64,000 nucleotides of DNA, taken from assembly GCA_016711125.1 (NCBI GenBank), contig JADJTQ010000012.1:248001-312000 (forward strand), in the 5' to 3' direction. The DNA comes from Saprospiraceae bacterium. Lineage in GTDB: Bacteria > Bacteroidota > Bacteroidia > Chitinophagales > Saprospiraceae. The notes under the pieces were generated by a model. That model searched no databases. It worked only from the letters and a program-made list of their open reading frames with translations, and was not told the DNA's origin. Position 1 is the stretch's first letter, and each line of letters starts with the position of its first letter. Positions 1 to 8,531 of the stretch are shown one piece after another. The position numbers and the translations under genes are program-made.

Positions 1-624
1 ATTGGCACCAATATAAGTTAAGTTTGCCTTAGAGAATAAAGGGCCGGAAACAATGTAAAGTGATCGGTTTTCTCGTGCCCAGTCTCTGGTTTGTTCTTCG
101 AGCTCTCTCCAGATACCGCCGTTGCATGCATAGGTTTGTGGGCTGATATTGCTCAATAAAAAGGTTTCTTCCATGGTCTTTAAGGAGTAAGCCCGGTCAG
201 CTGCCGGAACCAGGTGTCCTTTAGTGTATCCCGAGTTTTTATAATCATAATAAGTGGCCGACCCAGTCTTAATGTTTAGATCTTCCTTAAAGTAATCGGT
301 ACGGGAAACTTTTGGGCCATTGAGATGATCGATGTTCAGTTCATAAGCTACCCAGCTGGGTTGCTCTGTTTTTTCATTGTAGGCCAGAGTAAATCCTTTG
401 TATTGGTATATGGGATCATTTTGAGGTCCAGGCAAATAGAAGGTTGAAGAACTGGAAGTCGCGGTGGAGTCTTGTCGGTCATAGAGTTGGCCAATCCAGC
501 TGTCAAGACTGGATTTTGATAACAACAAAATAGCCACCACAATACCCAATGCTATCAGGATTTTTAAATATCCCGATAAGAAGCCTCTGGCCTGACTCCG
601 GTGATTGGATCTAAATTTTGCCAA
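1..624 (-). CDS. DNA/RNA non-specific endonuclease (NUC1 type), C-terminus beyond the window
   Basis: Nuclease of the NUC1/Serratia type, which cuts DNA and RNA using a His general base and one metal ion. The minus frame stays open for 208 codons to the window edge. It has a basic N-terminus, one hydrophobic segment at about residues 20-36 (membrane anchor or uncleaved signal), a Ser/Thr-rich linker, then the family signature KGHLVPAADRAYS, the equivalent of the DRGH motif with the catalytic His. Further on come NISPQ and a run resembling the GGIWRELE...SLYIVSGPLF core. No ATG fits; the TTG at 624 follows an in-frame TAA and is the likely start. The nuclease is probably exported or anchored outside the cytoplasm. 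The family call is firm; the missing end is not visible. Confidence 0.85.
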   Translation of the reverse strand, partial: MAKFRSNHRSQARGFLSGYLKILIALGIVVAILLLSKSSLDSWIGQLYDRQDSTATSSSSTFYLPGPQNDPIYQYKGFTLAYNEKTEQPSWVAYELNIDHLNGPKVSRTDYFKEDLNIKTGSATYYDYKNSGYTKGHLVPAADRAYSLKTMEETFLLSNISPQTYACNGGIWRELEEQTRDWARENRSLYIVSGPLFSKANLTYIGAN

Positions 625-675
625 TGATGCCGGAAGATAACAAGATTAAAAAATGAGAAATACAAACAAACATGA

Positions 676-2625
676 CTAGCGGATCAAGGTAACATCACCA
701 GCAAAATATTGCTTAGAGCCATCGATAAAGGAAAGAACAATCCGATAAACATAGACGTCAGGAGTCAAGATCCTCGAGCCTGTCTTCCCATCCCAACCAG
801 CCGATTCATCATTCACCTGAATTTCCCTTGTCTGAAACAAACGCTCACCCCAGCGATTAAAGATCTCGAAAGCCTCAATGTTATACTCATATCGACCAGC
901 CATATAGAAATAGTCATTAAGTCCATCTCCATTCGGACTGAATGCATTGGGTATCCAGATGTAAACATTCCGGTCAACCACCACGTCAATAAAATCTGAC
1001 TCTTCACAGCCGGCTGCATCAGTCACTGTGCCCCGATAGCGGGTATCACAAAATGGGGTCACAATAGTCGTTGCGCAGTCCACGCATTTAATGGTACTGA
1101 TTTCATCAGCCTCAGTCCATTTGTACGAGTATGGACCAAGGCCGATCACATCAGGAGAGAGGTTAAAACCGTCTCCTAAATTGACTTTTCGATCTTCACC
1201 TAACTCTATGATGAGAGGCGGCGAGAATTCTACTTCAATAGTGTCATAAGCAACCTCACAAATGGTTCGTGCTTCTACCCAATACTTGCCGGGTCTGGTC
1301 ACATTTAAACTGATATTACCGGACCCATCTTGCCAAAGATATTCCGCCCCCACTTGACTGCCACTTAGTTTTAATGTATCACCTTCACAGACTAACCTAT
1401 TTTGGCTTTGCAGATCGACAAATAATGGCACTACAAGCAGTCTGGTAGGATCGTTTTGTGCAAGTGTAGTGGGGTCATCTGACAAGGTGAAACTACCCAA
1501 AGACGCAGGTAGTCCATCCAGACGCGCTTGATTCAAATATAAACCGGAGGTGTTCTCCCCTATTCGCACCTTCACGGATATACTGTCGATTCCCAACGGT
1601 ATAGTTAGATTATTAATTAATAATTCATTTGGATTGCCCGTGTCGATAATGTCTCCTCCGAATGGATTTCTCAATACTTCAAGGATTTCAAATCCGGCCG
1701 GCATCGGATCATAAAACTGAACTCCAGATCGGGGTATGGCACTTGCATTGGCGATCACAAAAGTGTAAATTACGTCAGAGCATGGTGCTGCCGTTTTTGG
1801 AAGCACTTTCTTTTCAAGCTTTACCGTATAAGGGCAGGAACAACCATCACTACGATCGGCATTTTCACCAGTTGTGCGTACTGTGAGATTACCAGACGTT
1901 TTATTGATTTGAAACAGCGTGTTTTGCAAATTATCACCATCCGGGCGACCGTAACCGTACAAATTACCAAATGCGTCAAAGAAAAGGGTGCCCATCGAGG
2001 TACACGGCTGACCTGCCCTGCCAACGGGAGAGGTGGTACCCCGGTTAAGATCTACCGTAAGCAACGTCTTATAGTTACTGTCATAGGCATAGCAAATACC
2101 TGTCAAAGGATCGAAATCCATATCAAAGAACAGGAATGGATTATCCTTCAGTGTAACCTGACGTGTGGGATAAGCCGGATCTCTCAAGTCAATGAAAACA
2201 AGGTTGATATTGGCGCTTCCAAATCCAAAATCCCGGGGTGAACCCGAAATCACCAGGTAGTTACCATCAGGTGTGCATGCTCCGGAAAAATATCTAAGAT
2301 TGGGTAATTCAGTGAGCACCCGGAGTTTGGTCAATCCTCCATCAGCATCAATTCTTATGAGACCATTGTCTGCCTGGTCGATGATATAAATAAAATTGTC
2401 AGTACTGCGGTAACCCATGGCATTGAGATCATAGCCAGGTTCGATATTAAGATTGGTGAAGGTGACTAGATTGGATGAAGGGTCGATGTCAATGGAAAAA
2501 AGTTCATTGTATTGCCGAGCCTGCAATGTAAAGTAATAATCACCTTGACACACAAAAGGTCTTTGTGCATTCAGAAAGTGATTGGTCACCACTAAAAAGC
2601 TAATGATCCAACCAATTCTACTCAT
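676..2625 (-). CDS. T9SS type B sorting-domain surface protein
   Basis: A 649-residue exported protein with a signal peptide (hydrophobic to about residue 18, cleavage near LNAQ). Residues 20-265 look like a repeat-built, propeller-like region with statements such as YNELFSIDIDP and SGACTPDGNYLV. Residues 270-390 resemble a DUF11-type conserved repeat domain. Then comes an Ig/PKD-like stretch, and the last 90 residues are the gliding-motility-associated C-terminal domain: IPNAFSPNGDGLND, FEIFNRWGERLF, GWDGK and a final VTLIR. This tail sends the protein through the type IX system. The ligand is unknown. Start ATG at 2625; the divergent neighbour begins at 2848. The sorting domain is certain, the function of the body is not. 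Confidence 0.9.
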   Translation of the reverse strand: MSRIGWIISFLVVTNHFLNAQRPFVCQGDYYFTLQARQYNELFSIDIDPSSNLVTFTNLNIEPGYDLNAMGYRSTDNFIYIIDQADNGLIRIDADGGLTKLRVLTELPNLRYFSGACTPDGNYLVISGSPRDFGFGSANINLVFIDLRDPAYPTRQVTLKDNPFLFFDMDFDPLTGICYAYDSNYKTLLTVDLNRGTTSPVGRAGQPCTSMGTLFFDAFGNLYGYGRPDGDNLQNTLFQINKTSGNLTVRTTGENADRSDGCSCPYTVKLEKKVLPKTAAPCSDVIYTFVIANASAIPRSGVQFYDPMPAGFEILEVLRNPFGGDIIDTGNPNELLINNLTIPLGIDSISVKVRIGENTSGLYLNQARLDGLPASLGSFTLSDDPTTLAQNDPTRLLVVPLFVDLQSQNRLVCEGDTLKLSGSQVGAEYLWQDGSGNISLNVTRPGKYWVEARTICEVAYDTIEVEFSPPLIIELGEDRKVNLGDGFNLSPDVIGLGPYSYKWTEADEISTIKCVDCATTIVTPFCDTRYRGTVTDAAGCEESDFIDVVVDRNVYIWIPNAFSPNGDGLNDYFYMAGRYEYNIEAFEIFNRWGERLFQTREIQVNDESAGWDGKTGSRILTPDVYVYRIVLSFIDGSKQYFAGDVTLIR

Positions 2626-2793
2626 CCAGGTGTCAGAACTTTTTGTCTCATAAAAATTTTGACCTTAATATACCACAGTTAGGGTTAGAAGTTGGTTAAA
2701 CAACCGTTAATCTTTGAATTTTGGCTCAATTTCGAGACTTAGATGTTCAGGTCACTTTGATAAACACACCCGGCATCTTAGATCTCAAATCTC

Positions 2794-2801
2794 TATCTTT
2801 G
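2794..2801 (+). promoter_or_regulatory. Candidate -7 element TATCTTTG
   Basis: Matches the Bacteroidota sigma consensus TAnnTTTG exactly and lies 46 bases upstream of the ATG at 2848, which would give a leader of about 40 nt. I do not find a TTTG at the expected -33 distance, so this rests on one element. Confidence 0.4.
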
Positions 2802-2847
2802 AACCCTAACCTCATCAAATAGTTTGTTAAACCTTAAAACAAAAGTT

Positions 2848-3768
2848 ATGACGCTCAAATCATTGTCAATTATTTGTTTAACTCTTTTATTTGCTGATTC
2901 TGTCGAAGGGCAAGGTATTCTCAATCGAGTTTTAAAGCGTTCTGTGCAAAAGGCTGAAAATAAAGTAGAAGATATGTTGGTGGAAAAAGCCAGTGAGGCT
3001 ATAGCCCAGCGCATTTACAAATCTATGTCAGATGCATTTGATCAGATGTTGGACGATGCCTCGAAACAAGATAGTACCTATCAAGCTGATTATAGCGACT
3101 CAGTGGCGATTAAATATGGTCAGCTATCAGGAGATTGGATGGCAAGAATGAATGAGGCTGCCGATGTTCCGGAAAGTTATTCCTTTGACCATAAAGTACA
3201 TGTGCAAATTACATCAGATGGTGATCCTCAGTCTTCGATTCTTTACCTAAAGTCAGAAGGTACCGTCTTTGCCATGGAACAGCTGGAAAAAACTGAAAAA
3301 CGTATTTGCCTGATAGATGGATCAAAGGATGTTGTTATTTTATATTTAGAGGATTCGAAGGGAAAAAAGACCGCTCAAGCCATTCCAAATATGATGGGTA
3401 TTGGTGCGGCAATCGTTAATAGCAGTGTTGATACGCTGGTGAATAATTGGTCTTTTAAAGCCACGGGAAAAACAAAACAAGTGGCAGGCTATGATTCGAA
3501 AGAATTTGAAAGTACCGACGGTGAATATGAGAGTAGATTTTACATTACAGATCAGTTGGATATTTCCTGGAAAAGTTCTTTTTCCGGCTTGGTAGACCGT
3601 TTTGCTGGTACCCAATATGGTAATTTCGATGATTTACCCAATGGGTTTATGCTAGAATCGCACACCAACAAAGTGGGTAAATCAAAAGATGAATCATCCT
3701 GGATCACTGAGAAGGTTGTCAAAGAACCTTTTGCAATCGTCAATGCCGAATCCTTGCCGTTAAGTTAA
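2848..3768 (+). CDS. Exported DUF4412-like protein, 3' end replaced by an IS insertion
   Basis: The frame is open from a TTG at 2824, but the ATG at 2848 starts a clean signal peptide (MTLKSLSIICLTLLFADSVEGQ) and is preferred. About 306 residues: a short Lys/Glu-rich helical region, then a domain resembling the DUF4412 family of periplasmic proteins (strand pattern around YLKSEGTVFAMEQ and VAGYDSKEFES). The function is unknown. The last codons (from 3752) and the stop at 3766-3768 lie in the end of the IS4-type element. Joining the two copies of the 10-bp flanking duplication restores the old reading frame into 5187-5218, which would end ...VNAEYEFGAISSAN. The present protein therefore loses about ten native residues and is probably still functional. 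Confidence 0.75.
   Translation: MTLKSLSIICLTLLFADSVEGQGILNRVLKRSVQKAENKVEDMLVEKASEAIAQRIYKSMSDAFDQMLDDASKQDSTYQADYSDSVAIKYGQLSGDWMARMNEAADVPESYSFDHKVHVQITSDGDPQSSILYLKSEGTVFAMEQLEKTEKRICLIDGSKDVVILYLEDSKGKKTAQAIPNMMGIGAAIVNSSVDTLVNNWSFKATGKTKQVAGYDSKEFESTDGEYESRFYITDQLDISWKSSFSGLVDRFAGTQYGNFDDLPNGFMLESHTNKVGKSKDESSWITEKVVKEPFAIVNAESLPLS
3742..3751. repeat. Left copy of the target-site duplication AATGCCGAAT
   Basis: A 10-bp direct repeat identical to 5177-5186 and flanking the insertion element. Its length fits IS4-family insertions. It lies in frame inside the exported-protein gene and marks the point of insertion. Confidence 0.75.
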
Positions 3769-3769
3769 G
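3755..3769. repeat. IS left terminal inverted repeat
   Basis: TGCCGTTAAGTTAAG, exact reverse complement of 5159-5173. It supplies the stop codon (3766-3768) of the interrupted host gene and lies directly next to the transposase stop at 3770. Confidence 0.9.
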
Positions 3770-5042
3770 CTATAAACACTTATAGTTTGTATGATATATC
3801 TTCGATCTGAACCTGGGTTTTTTTCGTGGATAATTCCTCTTTGACCTAATTAGCTCACGGGTGGATTCTATAATTTTATCAAAGGCTTGAAGGAATGCTT
3901 TTAAATTGGATTCTTTGAATACGTACAGTAGCTGAATTAGGTTATCTTTTGTCAAACTTATAGCATTTGTATTATTCATTTTTTGGCTGTATTTATTCCT
4001 GTCTTCTCTTGATGATATTCTTTTTTAACTCTTTCTTCAATGGGATAAGACAAGGTTGCGCAAAGATTCATCATAAATACCTTAGCATGAAAATCTTGCC
4101 TTACTGATCGAGCAGTTCTTCCAGAAAAGGCTTCAATTTCAATCCTTGATTTTAGTAATTTGTAGGTCTCCTCTATGTCCCACCTTACGCGATATAGCGC
4201 CCTGAATTGATCATGTGGATACTTCTTCCTATCTAGTAGACTGGTCCCAAGTACTATCGACTTTCCATCTTTGAATTTTACCTTTATTAATCGAACCGTT
4301 AATATTTCTTTACCATATTGCTCACCTACTTTCTTGGGAAGTTCAAACTCAACCAAGGCATCTTCATCGGTGGAATTATTAAAACTCTTGATCGCCTTCC
4401 ACCAATTCTCATTCATGCGAAAGCAAAATTCGACACCCTTATCTAACAGATTGAGCATCAGCTCATAACCAGGGGTATCCGCGGTCTGCTAACAACAAGT
4501 CACCCCGCCTCTATCTTGGCAAAATGCTTGTCCAATAAGCTTCTCTCACTTTCTGTATAGGGACCGATCTGTGCATCAATGGTGATATGATTTAGTACGT
4601 CATATAATAATGAACAGGTCGCAAGGCTGGTTTCACTGTTTGCATTGGGTCCAAATCCTGGTTTACCAAATTCCTTGGCTATGTCTTCCGATTGTGGCAA
4701 ACGAAGTCTACTTCCATCTACTGCTAATACCCGCATCTCTCGCCAAACGTTAATTTCAGCCCCTTCATAAAAACTCTCTACTGCCACCTCATTTAATCGC
4801 TGGAATGCCCAAGGATTCAATTTCTTACGTGCTTGACTCAGTGCACTTTTACTCACCTGCCTAATATCATAGTCTCCACCTATTATCTCCTTACAAAATC
4901 GGTCAATCTCTCGTTGGTAAGAACTTCTCAATAGCATGATGATCAAAATCAACTTCTTCAGTGTGAAAAAACGTTCCCGGACTAATACATTTTCTTGCCC
5001 GTCTCTAGACTGGCTTTTTAAAGTGTTCTTCTTCGAACTCAT
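3770..5042 (-). pseudogene. IS4-family transposase, three frameshifts
   Basis: DDE transposase that would move this element. Frame-corrected length is 423 residues. First catalytic Asp in VLAVDGSRLRLP; second Asp in LLLADRGYPGYELM; the Glu lies in YRVRWDIEETYKLLK, which fits the IS4 Y(2)R(3)E(6)K signature exactly. The C-terminal segment ends ...KIYHTNYKCL. Three one-base shifts break it: an extra base in a run of four C at 4503-4506, an extra base in four G at 4472-4475, and a missing base in the T run at 3979-3984. The first two surround the second Asp. If real, the element is immobile by itself; if they are read errors, the element is intact. All three catalytic residues survive in the corrected frame. 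Confidence 0.9.
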
Positions 5043-5158
5043 GGTCTATATTTTTGGTTAATTTTTCTCGATAATCCTTCCGATTTGGCTTACAATCTGG
5101 CCTATATATTAAAGATAATCTTTATACATGTCTTCTCACTAACTAACAATTTAATTTC

Positions 5159-5173
5159 CTTAACTTAACGGCA
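5159..5173. repeat. IS right terminal inverted repeat
   Basis: CTTAACTTAACGGCA, exact reverse complement of 3755-3769, upstream of the transposase start and followed by the right copy of the target duplication. Confidence 0.9.
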
Positions 5174-5176
5174 TTA

Positions 5177-5186
5177 AATGCCGAAT
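5177..5186. repeat. Right copy of the target-site duplication AATGCCGAAT
   Basis: Identical to 3742-3751. The former 3' end of the exported-protein gene continues from here to a TGA at 5216-5218. Confidence 0.75.
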
Positions 5187-5258
5187 ATGAATTTGGCGCA
5201 ATATCTTCGGCCAATTGAATTTTCAAGCATTATTTAAGACTTTGAAGACGGGAGATAG

Positions 5259-6530
5259 ATGATACCTTTAGCAGAGAGGATGAGACCATTTAGTCTGGAT
5301 CGCTACATTGGTCAAACTCACTTGGTAGGGCCGGAGGGAGTCTTACGCAAGGCTATCGCGGCTGGTCGCTTACCGTCTTTTATCTTGTGGGGCCCCCCGG
5401 GAGTGGGCAAGACTACTCTGGCTAGGATCATTGCCAACGAACTGAAGATTCCCTTTTACTCATTAAGTGCCATCAACTCAGGGGTTAAGGATATACGGGA
5501 GGCGATCGAAAAAGCACAAAAACAGCGTTTTTTTAATGCAGCCAGTCCTATTCTGTTTATCGATGAAATTCATAGATTTAGTAAGTCTCAACAAGACTCA
5601 CTGCTTGGAGCGGTGGAACAGGGTATTGTGACCCTCATAGGAGCTACGACCGAGAATCCCTCATTTGAGGTCATTTCCGCACTTTTGTCAAGGTGCCAGG
5701 TATACGTTTTAGAACCTCTCACTCAAGAGCAGCTGGTCCAATTGATTTCCGATGTACTAAAACATGACGGCGAGTTTCAAAATAGGAGCATTATTATTGA
5801 TGAGTATACGAAGTTGCTTCAATATTCAGGGGGAGATGCCAGAAAATTATTAAACGCCCTGGAAATAGTCGGGGAAGCACATCCCCAACAAGATCTGGTG
5901 ATTACAGACGAGTTAGTCACAACCACAATTCAACAGAATCTTATTAGGTACGACAAAGATGGCGATCAACATTATGACATCATTTCCGCATTTATTAAAG
6001 CGATAAGAGGGAGTGACCCCAATGGTGCTCTTTATTGGTTGGCACGGATGATCGAAGGAGGTGAGGAGGAAAAGTTTATTTGCCGGAGGCTGATTATTTC
6101 AGCTTCAGAAGATATTGGTTTGGCCAATCCCAATGCCTTGCTTATAGCCACACAAGCATTTCAGGCTGTACAGGCGGTTGGCTTTCCAGAAGCTAGAATT
6201 ATAATGGCTGAGGCCGCAATATACTTAGCCCTCTCTCCCAAAAGCAATTCAGCATACAGTGGTATTAGCAAAGCCCTCCGGATAGTAAAGGAGACAGGAA
6301 ACTTGCCCGTACCCCTACATCTCCGCAACGCACCGACACAACTAATGAAATCACTTGGTTATGGTGCGAAATATGATTACGCTCATGATCATAGCGCTCA
6401 TTTCGCGCCTCAGGAGTACTTACCCCAAGGCATTGAAGGGACCCAATTGTATGAGCCTCAGAAAAACCCCACCGAACAGAAAGCGAGGGAAAAGCTTAAA
6501 GAGTGGTGGCATGAGAAATACGGGTATTGA
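5259..6530 (+). CDS. rarA: Replication-associated recombination protein A (RarA/MgsA) AAA+ ATPase
   Basis: RarA acts at stalled or gapped replication forks and binds the ends of SSB-coated DNA. 423 residues, the usual family length. Walker A GPPGVGKT at about residues 45-52, Walker B LFIDEIHRF near 99-107, sensor 1 GATTENPSFE, and an arginine finger in SALLSRCQVY. The C-terminal clamp-loader-like region contains GGDARKLLN and ISASEDIGLANP. The ATG at 5259 gives MIPLAERMRP, the normal family start. It is intact, which contrasts with the frameshifted genes around it. It stands as a single gene downstream of the IS element. Confidence 0.96.
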   Translation: MIPLAERMRPFSLDRYIGQTHLVGPEGVLRKAIAAGRLPSFILWGPPGVGKTTLARIIANELKIPFYSLSAINSGVKDIREAIEKAQKQRFFNAASPILFIDEIHRFSKSQQDSLLGAVEQGIVTLIGATTENPSFEVISALLSRCQVYVLEPLTQEQLVQLISDVLKHDGEFQNRSIIIDEYTKLLQYSGGDARKLLNALEIVGEAHPQQDLVITDELVTTTIQQNLIRYDKDGDQHYDIISAFIKAIRGSDPNGALYWLARMIEGGEEEKFICRRLIISASEDIGLANPNALLIATQAFQAVQAVGFPEARIIMAEAAIYLALSPKSNSAYSGISKALRIVKETGNLPVPLHLRNAPTQLMKSLGYGAKYDYAHDHSAHFAPQEYLPQGIEGTQLYEPQKNPTEQKAREKLKEWWHEKYGY

Positions 6531-6685
6531 CCTGAAAAGAGGTAAGTAAATGAAAAATCTGTTGAAAATCTTTGGTAAGAACTATCTATTTGGCTGATTT
6601 TCAATTAGTCAATATCAATTGGCAATAATCAGCTAATTAGGAGTTTATCTCGCCTTTTAAACAATAAGAGCATTCAGGTTGTCTA

Positions 6686-6714
6686 TTGATAGACATGAAT
6701 TAAACGTAAATTTG
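6686..6714 (+). promoter_or_regulatory. Bacteroidota-type promoter for the acyl-CoA dehydrogenase gene
   Basis: TTG at 6686-6688, an 18-base spacer, then TAAATTTG at 6707-6714, matching TAnnTTTG. Transcription would start near 6720, about 24 bases before the ATG at 6744. Confidence 0.5.
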
Positions 6715-6743
6715 CATTTTACTCTGCAAGCTTTAGATACTGT

Positions 6744-7892
6744 ATGAATATAGATACGACTGAAAATGTTAAGATTATCCGCGAAAGTGTACGGGATTTT
6801 GTTCGAGATAAGATTAAGCCATACTTTATGGAATGGGACGAAAACCAGCATTTTCCCGCCGACTTACTTAGAGACATGGGACATCAAGGTTTTCTAGGAG
6901 TGTTGGTTCCTGTGGAATATCAGGGTGCGGGACTCGGCTATCAGGAGTATGTTACCGTTATCGAAGAGGTGGCTAAAGTATGTGGGGCCATTGGCCTTTC
7001 GGTGGCTGCTCACAATTCACTTTGTTCAGGCCACATCAATTTATTTGGAAATAATGAGCAAAAGAGCGAATATCTCAGCAAACTCGCCACAGGAAAATAT
7101 ATTGGTGCCTGGGGCCTTACCGAGCCCAATACGGGCAGTGATGCGATGCGAATGAAATGCACCGCCCGGAAAGAAGGAGACCATTATGTATTGAATGGCA
7201 CCAAATCCTGGATCACCCATGGTAAATCATGTGATATCGCGGTCGTGATCGCACGTACCGGTGAGCTTTTAGACAGTCATGGTATGACCGCATTTATGGT
7301 GCCAAGAGGTTTAGCCGGATTTAGTGCTGGTAAGAAAGAGAATAAATTGGGGATGCGGGCTTCTGAAACGGCTGAGATGATTTTTGATAATTGTCGAGTG
7401 CACAAAGATCTAATTTTGGGTGAAGCAGGTGATGGTTTTATCCAAGCGATGAAGGTGTTAGATGGTGGCCGAATTTCAATTGCGGCCCTCTCATTAGGTA
7501 TCGCAAAGGGAGCTTACGAGTGCTCAGTATCCTATGCAAAAGAACGCGAACAATTTGGTAAACCAATTGCTAGTTTTCAAGGCATTAGTTTCAAATTAGC
7601 CGATATGGCTACTCAGATCGAAGCAGCAGAGCTACTGACTAGGAAAGCAGCTGATTTGAAAAACAGAGGAGAGAAGATGACCAAGTATTCAGCAATGGCA
7701 AAGCTTTATGCCTCCGAGGTTGCAGTGCATTGTGCTAATGAAGCAGTGCAAATTCATGGTGGATACGGCTACACGAAAGATTATCCCGCTGAAAAATTCT
7801 ACCGAGATGCCAAACTATGTACCATAGGGGAAGGAACGTCTGAAATTCAAAAAATTGTCATTGCCCGGGAGATACTACGTGACAATTATTAG
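6744..7892 (+). CDS. Acyl-CoA dehydrogenase
   Basis: FAD enzyme that introduces the alpha-beta double bond in acyl-CoA, feeding electrons to ETF. 382 residues, normal length. N-terminal helical domain, then the family signatures GAWGLTEPNTGSDA and KSWITHGKSCD in the beta domain. In the C-terminal domain are REQFGKPIASFQGI, QIHGGYGYTKDYPAE with the FAD-binding glycines, and GEGTSEIQKIVIAR; the catalytic Glu is expected within YRDAKLCTIGEGTSE. Cytoplasmic. It resembles short/branched-chain acyl-CoA dehydrogenases, but the substrate cannot be fixed from sequence. Intact, preceded by its own promoter and not tightly linked to other beta-oxidation genes. Confidence 0.93.
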   Translation: MNIDTTENVKIIRESVRDFVRDKIKPYFMEWDENQHFPADLLRDMGHQGFLGVLVPVEYQGAGLGYQEYVTVIEEVAKVCGAIGLSVAAHNSLCSGHINLFGNNEQKSEYLSKLATGKYIGAWGLTEPNTGSDAMRMKCTARKEGDHYVLNGTKSWITHGKSCDIAVVIARTGELLDSHGMTAFMVPRGLAGFSAGKKENKLGMRASETAEMIFDNCRVHKDLILGEAGDGFIQAMKVLDGGRISIAALSLGIAKGAYECSVSYAKEREQFGKPIASFQGISFKLADMATQIEAAELLTRKAADLKNRGEKMTKYSAMAKLYASEVAVHCANEAVQIHGGYGYTKDYPAEKFYRDAKLCTIGEGTSEIQKIVIAREILRDNY

Positions 7893-8016
7893 ACGGCTGC
7901 AAGAAGTCTTGGATTCAGATTTTCAAGCGTCCAAATATTTGTAGTCTGATTATTAGTGCTTTGCCTTGATTATCTTCGATTCAGGGCATATTTGACACTA
8001 CTTTCGCTCCCATCAC

Positions 8017-8039
8017 ATGACAATCATGGTCATTGTCAT
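8017..8039. repeat. Perfect 8-bp inverted repeat, possible operator
   Basis: ATGACAAT, seven bases, then ATTGTCAT. The dyad lies about 70 bases upstream of the zinc-ribbon protein start at 8109 and in no gene. There is no T-run, so it is not a terminator. The spacing suits a dimeric repressor site, but no regulator is identified. Confidence 0.35.
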
Positions 8040-8108
8040 CTGAGGCTAAAACACGCATTTTTTGTACTTTTTTCCGTACCTTCCGAAGATAAAGAAGCCT
8101 GCTTACAA

Positions 8109-8468
8109 ATGAAACGAAAGTGTCCGGAATGCAACATGGAGTTTTTTGGCAGACGGGATAAGAAATTTTGCTCAGATCATTGTCGAAATGCTTTCAACAA
8201 CCGAAAAACCCGGGACTCCAGTAATTTTATTCGAAATATAAACCGGATTCTTAGGAAGAATCGGCACATTTTGAACGAGATGAACCCGAGTGGTAAAACC
8301 AAGACCACGAGAAACCGTTTACTTGAGGAAGGATTCAACTTTCGTTATTACACGAATACCTACATTACTAAAACTGGTAAAATCTACCATTTTTGTTATG
8401 ATCAGGGGTATATCGAACTTGAACAGGACTATGTTGCGCTTGTGGTCAGGCAAGATTATGTTGACTAG
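8109..8468 (+). CDS. Small zinc-ribbon protein, unknown function
   Basis: 119 residues from the ATG at 8109 (MKRKCPECNMEFFGRRDKKF). The frame is open further upstream from 7956, but that part has no coding character and contains the dyad, so 8109 is the better start. The N-terminal CPEC...CSDHC pattern (C-x2-C ... C-x3-C) would bind one zinc ion. The middle is basic (IRNINRILRKNRHILNEM) and could touch nucleic acid. The end is rich in Tyr and aromatics (FRYYTNTYITKTGKIYHFCYDQGY). I recall similar short proteins in Bacteroidota genomes without a known role. Monocistronic; a diesterase gene follows after 63 bases. Confidence 0.7.
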   Translation: MKRKCPECNMEFFGRRDKKFCSDHCRNAFNNRKTRDSSNFIRNINRILRKNRHILNEMNPSGKTKTTRNRLLEEGFNFRYYTNTYITKTGKIYHFCYDQGYIELEQDYVALVVRQDYVD

Positions 8469-8531
8469 GACTTTTTTCCAATATTTTTTTATTGATTGTT
8501 TTCTCAACAAAGATTAAAGTAACATTGCCTG

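Larger units (their letters stand above)
3752..5176. mobile_element. IS4-family insertion sequence, about 1425 bp
   Basis: The element is bounded by 10-bp direct repeats (3742-3751 and 5177-5186). It carries perfect 15-bp terminal inverted repeats, TGCCGTTAAGTTAAG at 3755-3769 and its reverse complement at 5159-5173; the outermost three bases at each end differ (CCT against TTA). The size and the right end (TAATGCCG...GTTAAG) agree with what I remember of IS4 itself. It holds one transposase gene on the minus strand, which fills almost the whole element. The intact ends and clean duplication suggest a fairly recent insertion. Confidence 0.9.

Noticed and set aside
6592..6632. GGCTGATT ... AATCAGCT inverted repeat after rarA as a terminator
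   Set aside because: The stem is long-looped and AT-rich with no T-run after it, so I do not count it as a terminator.
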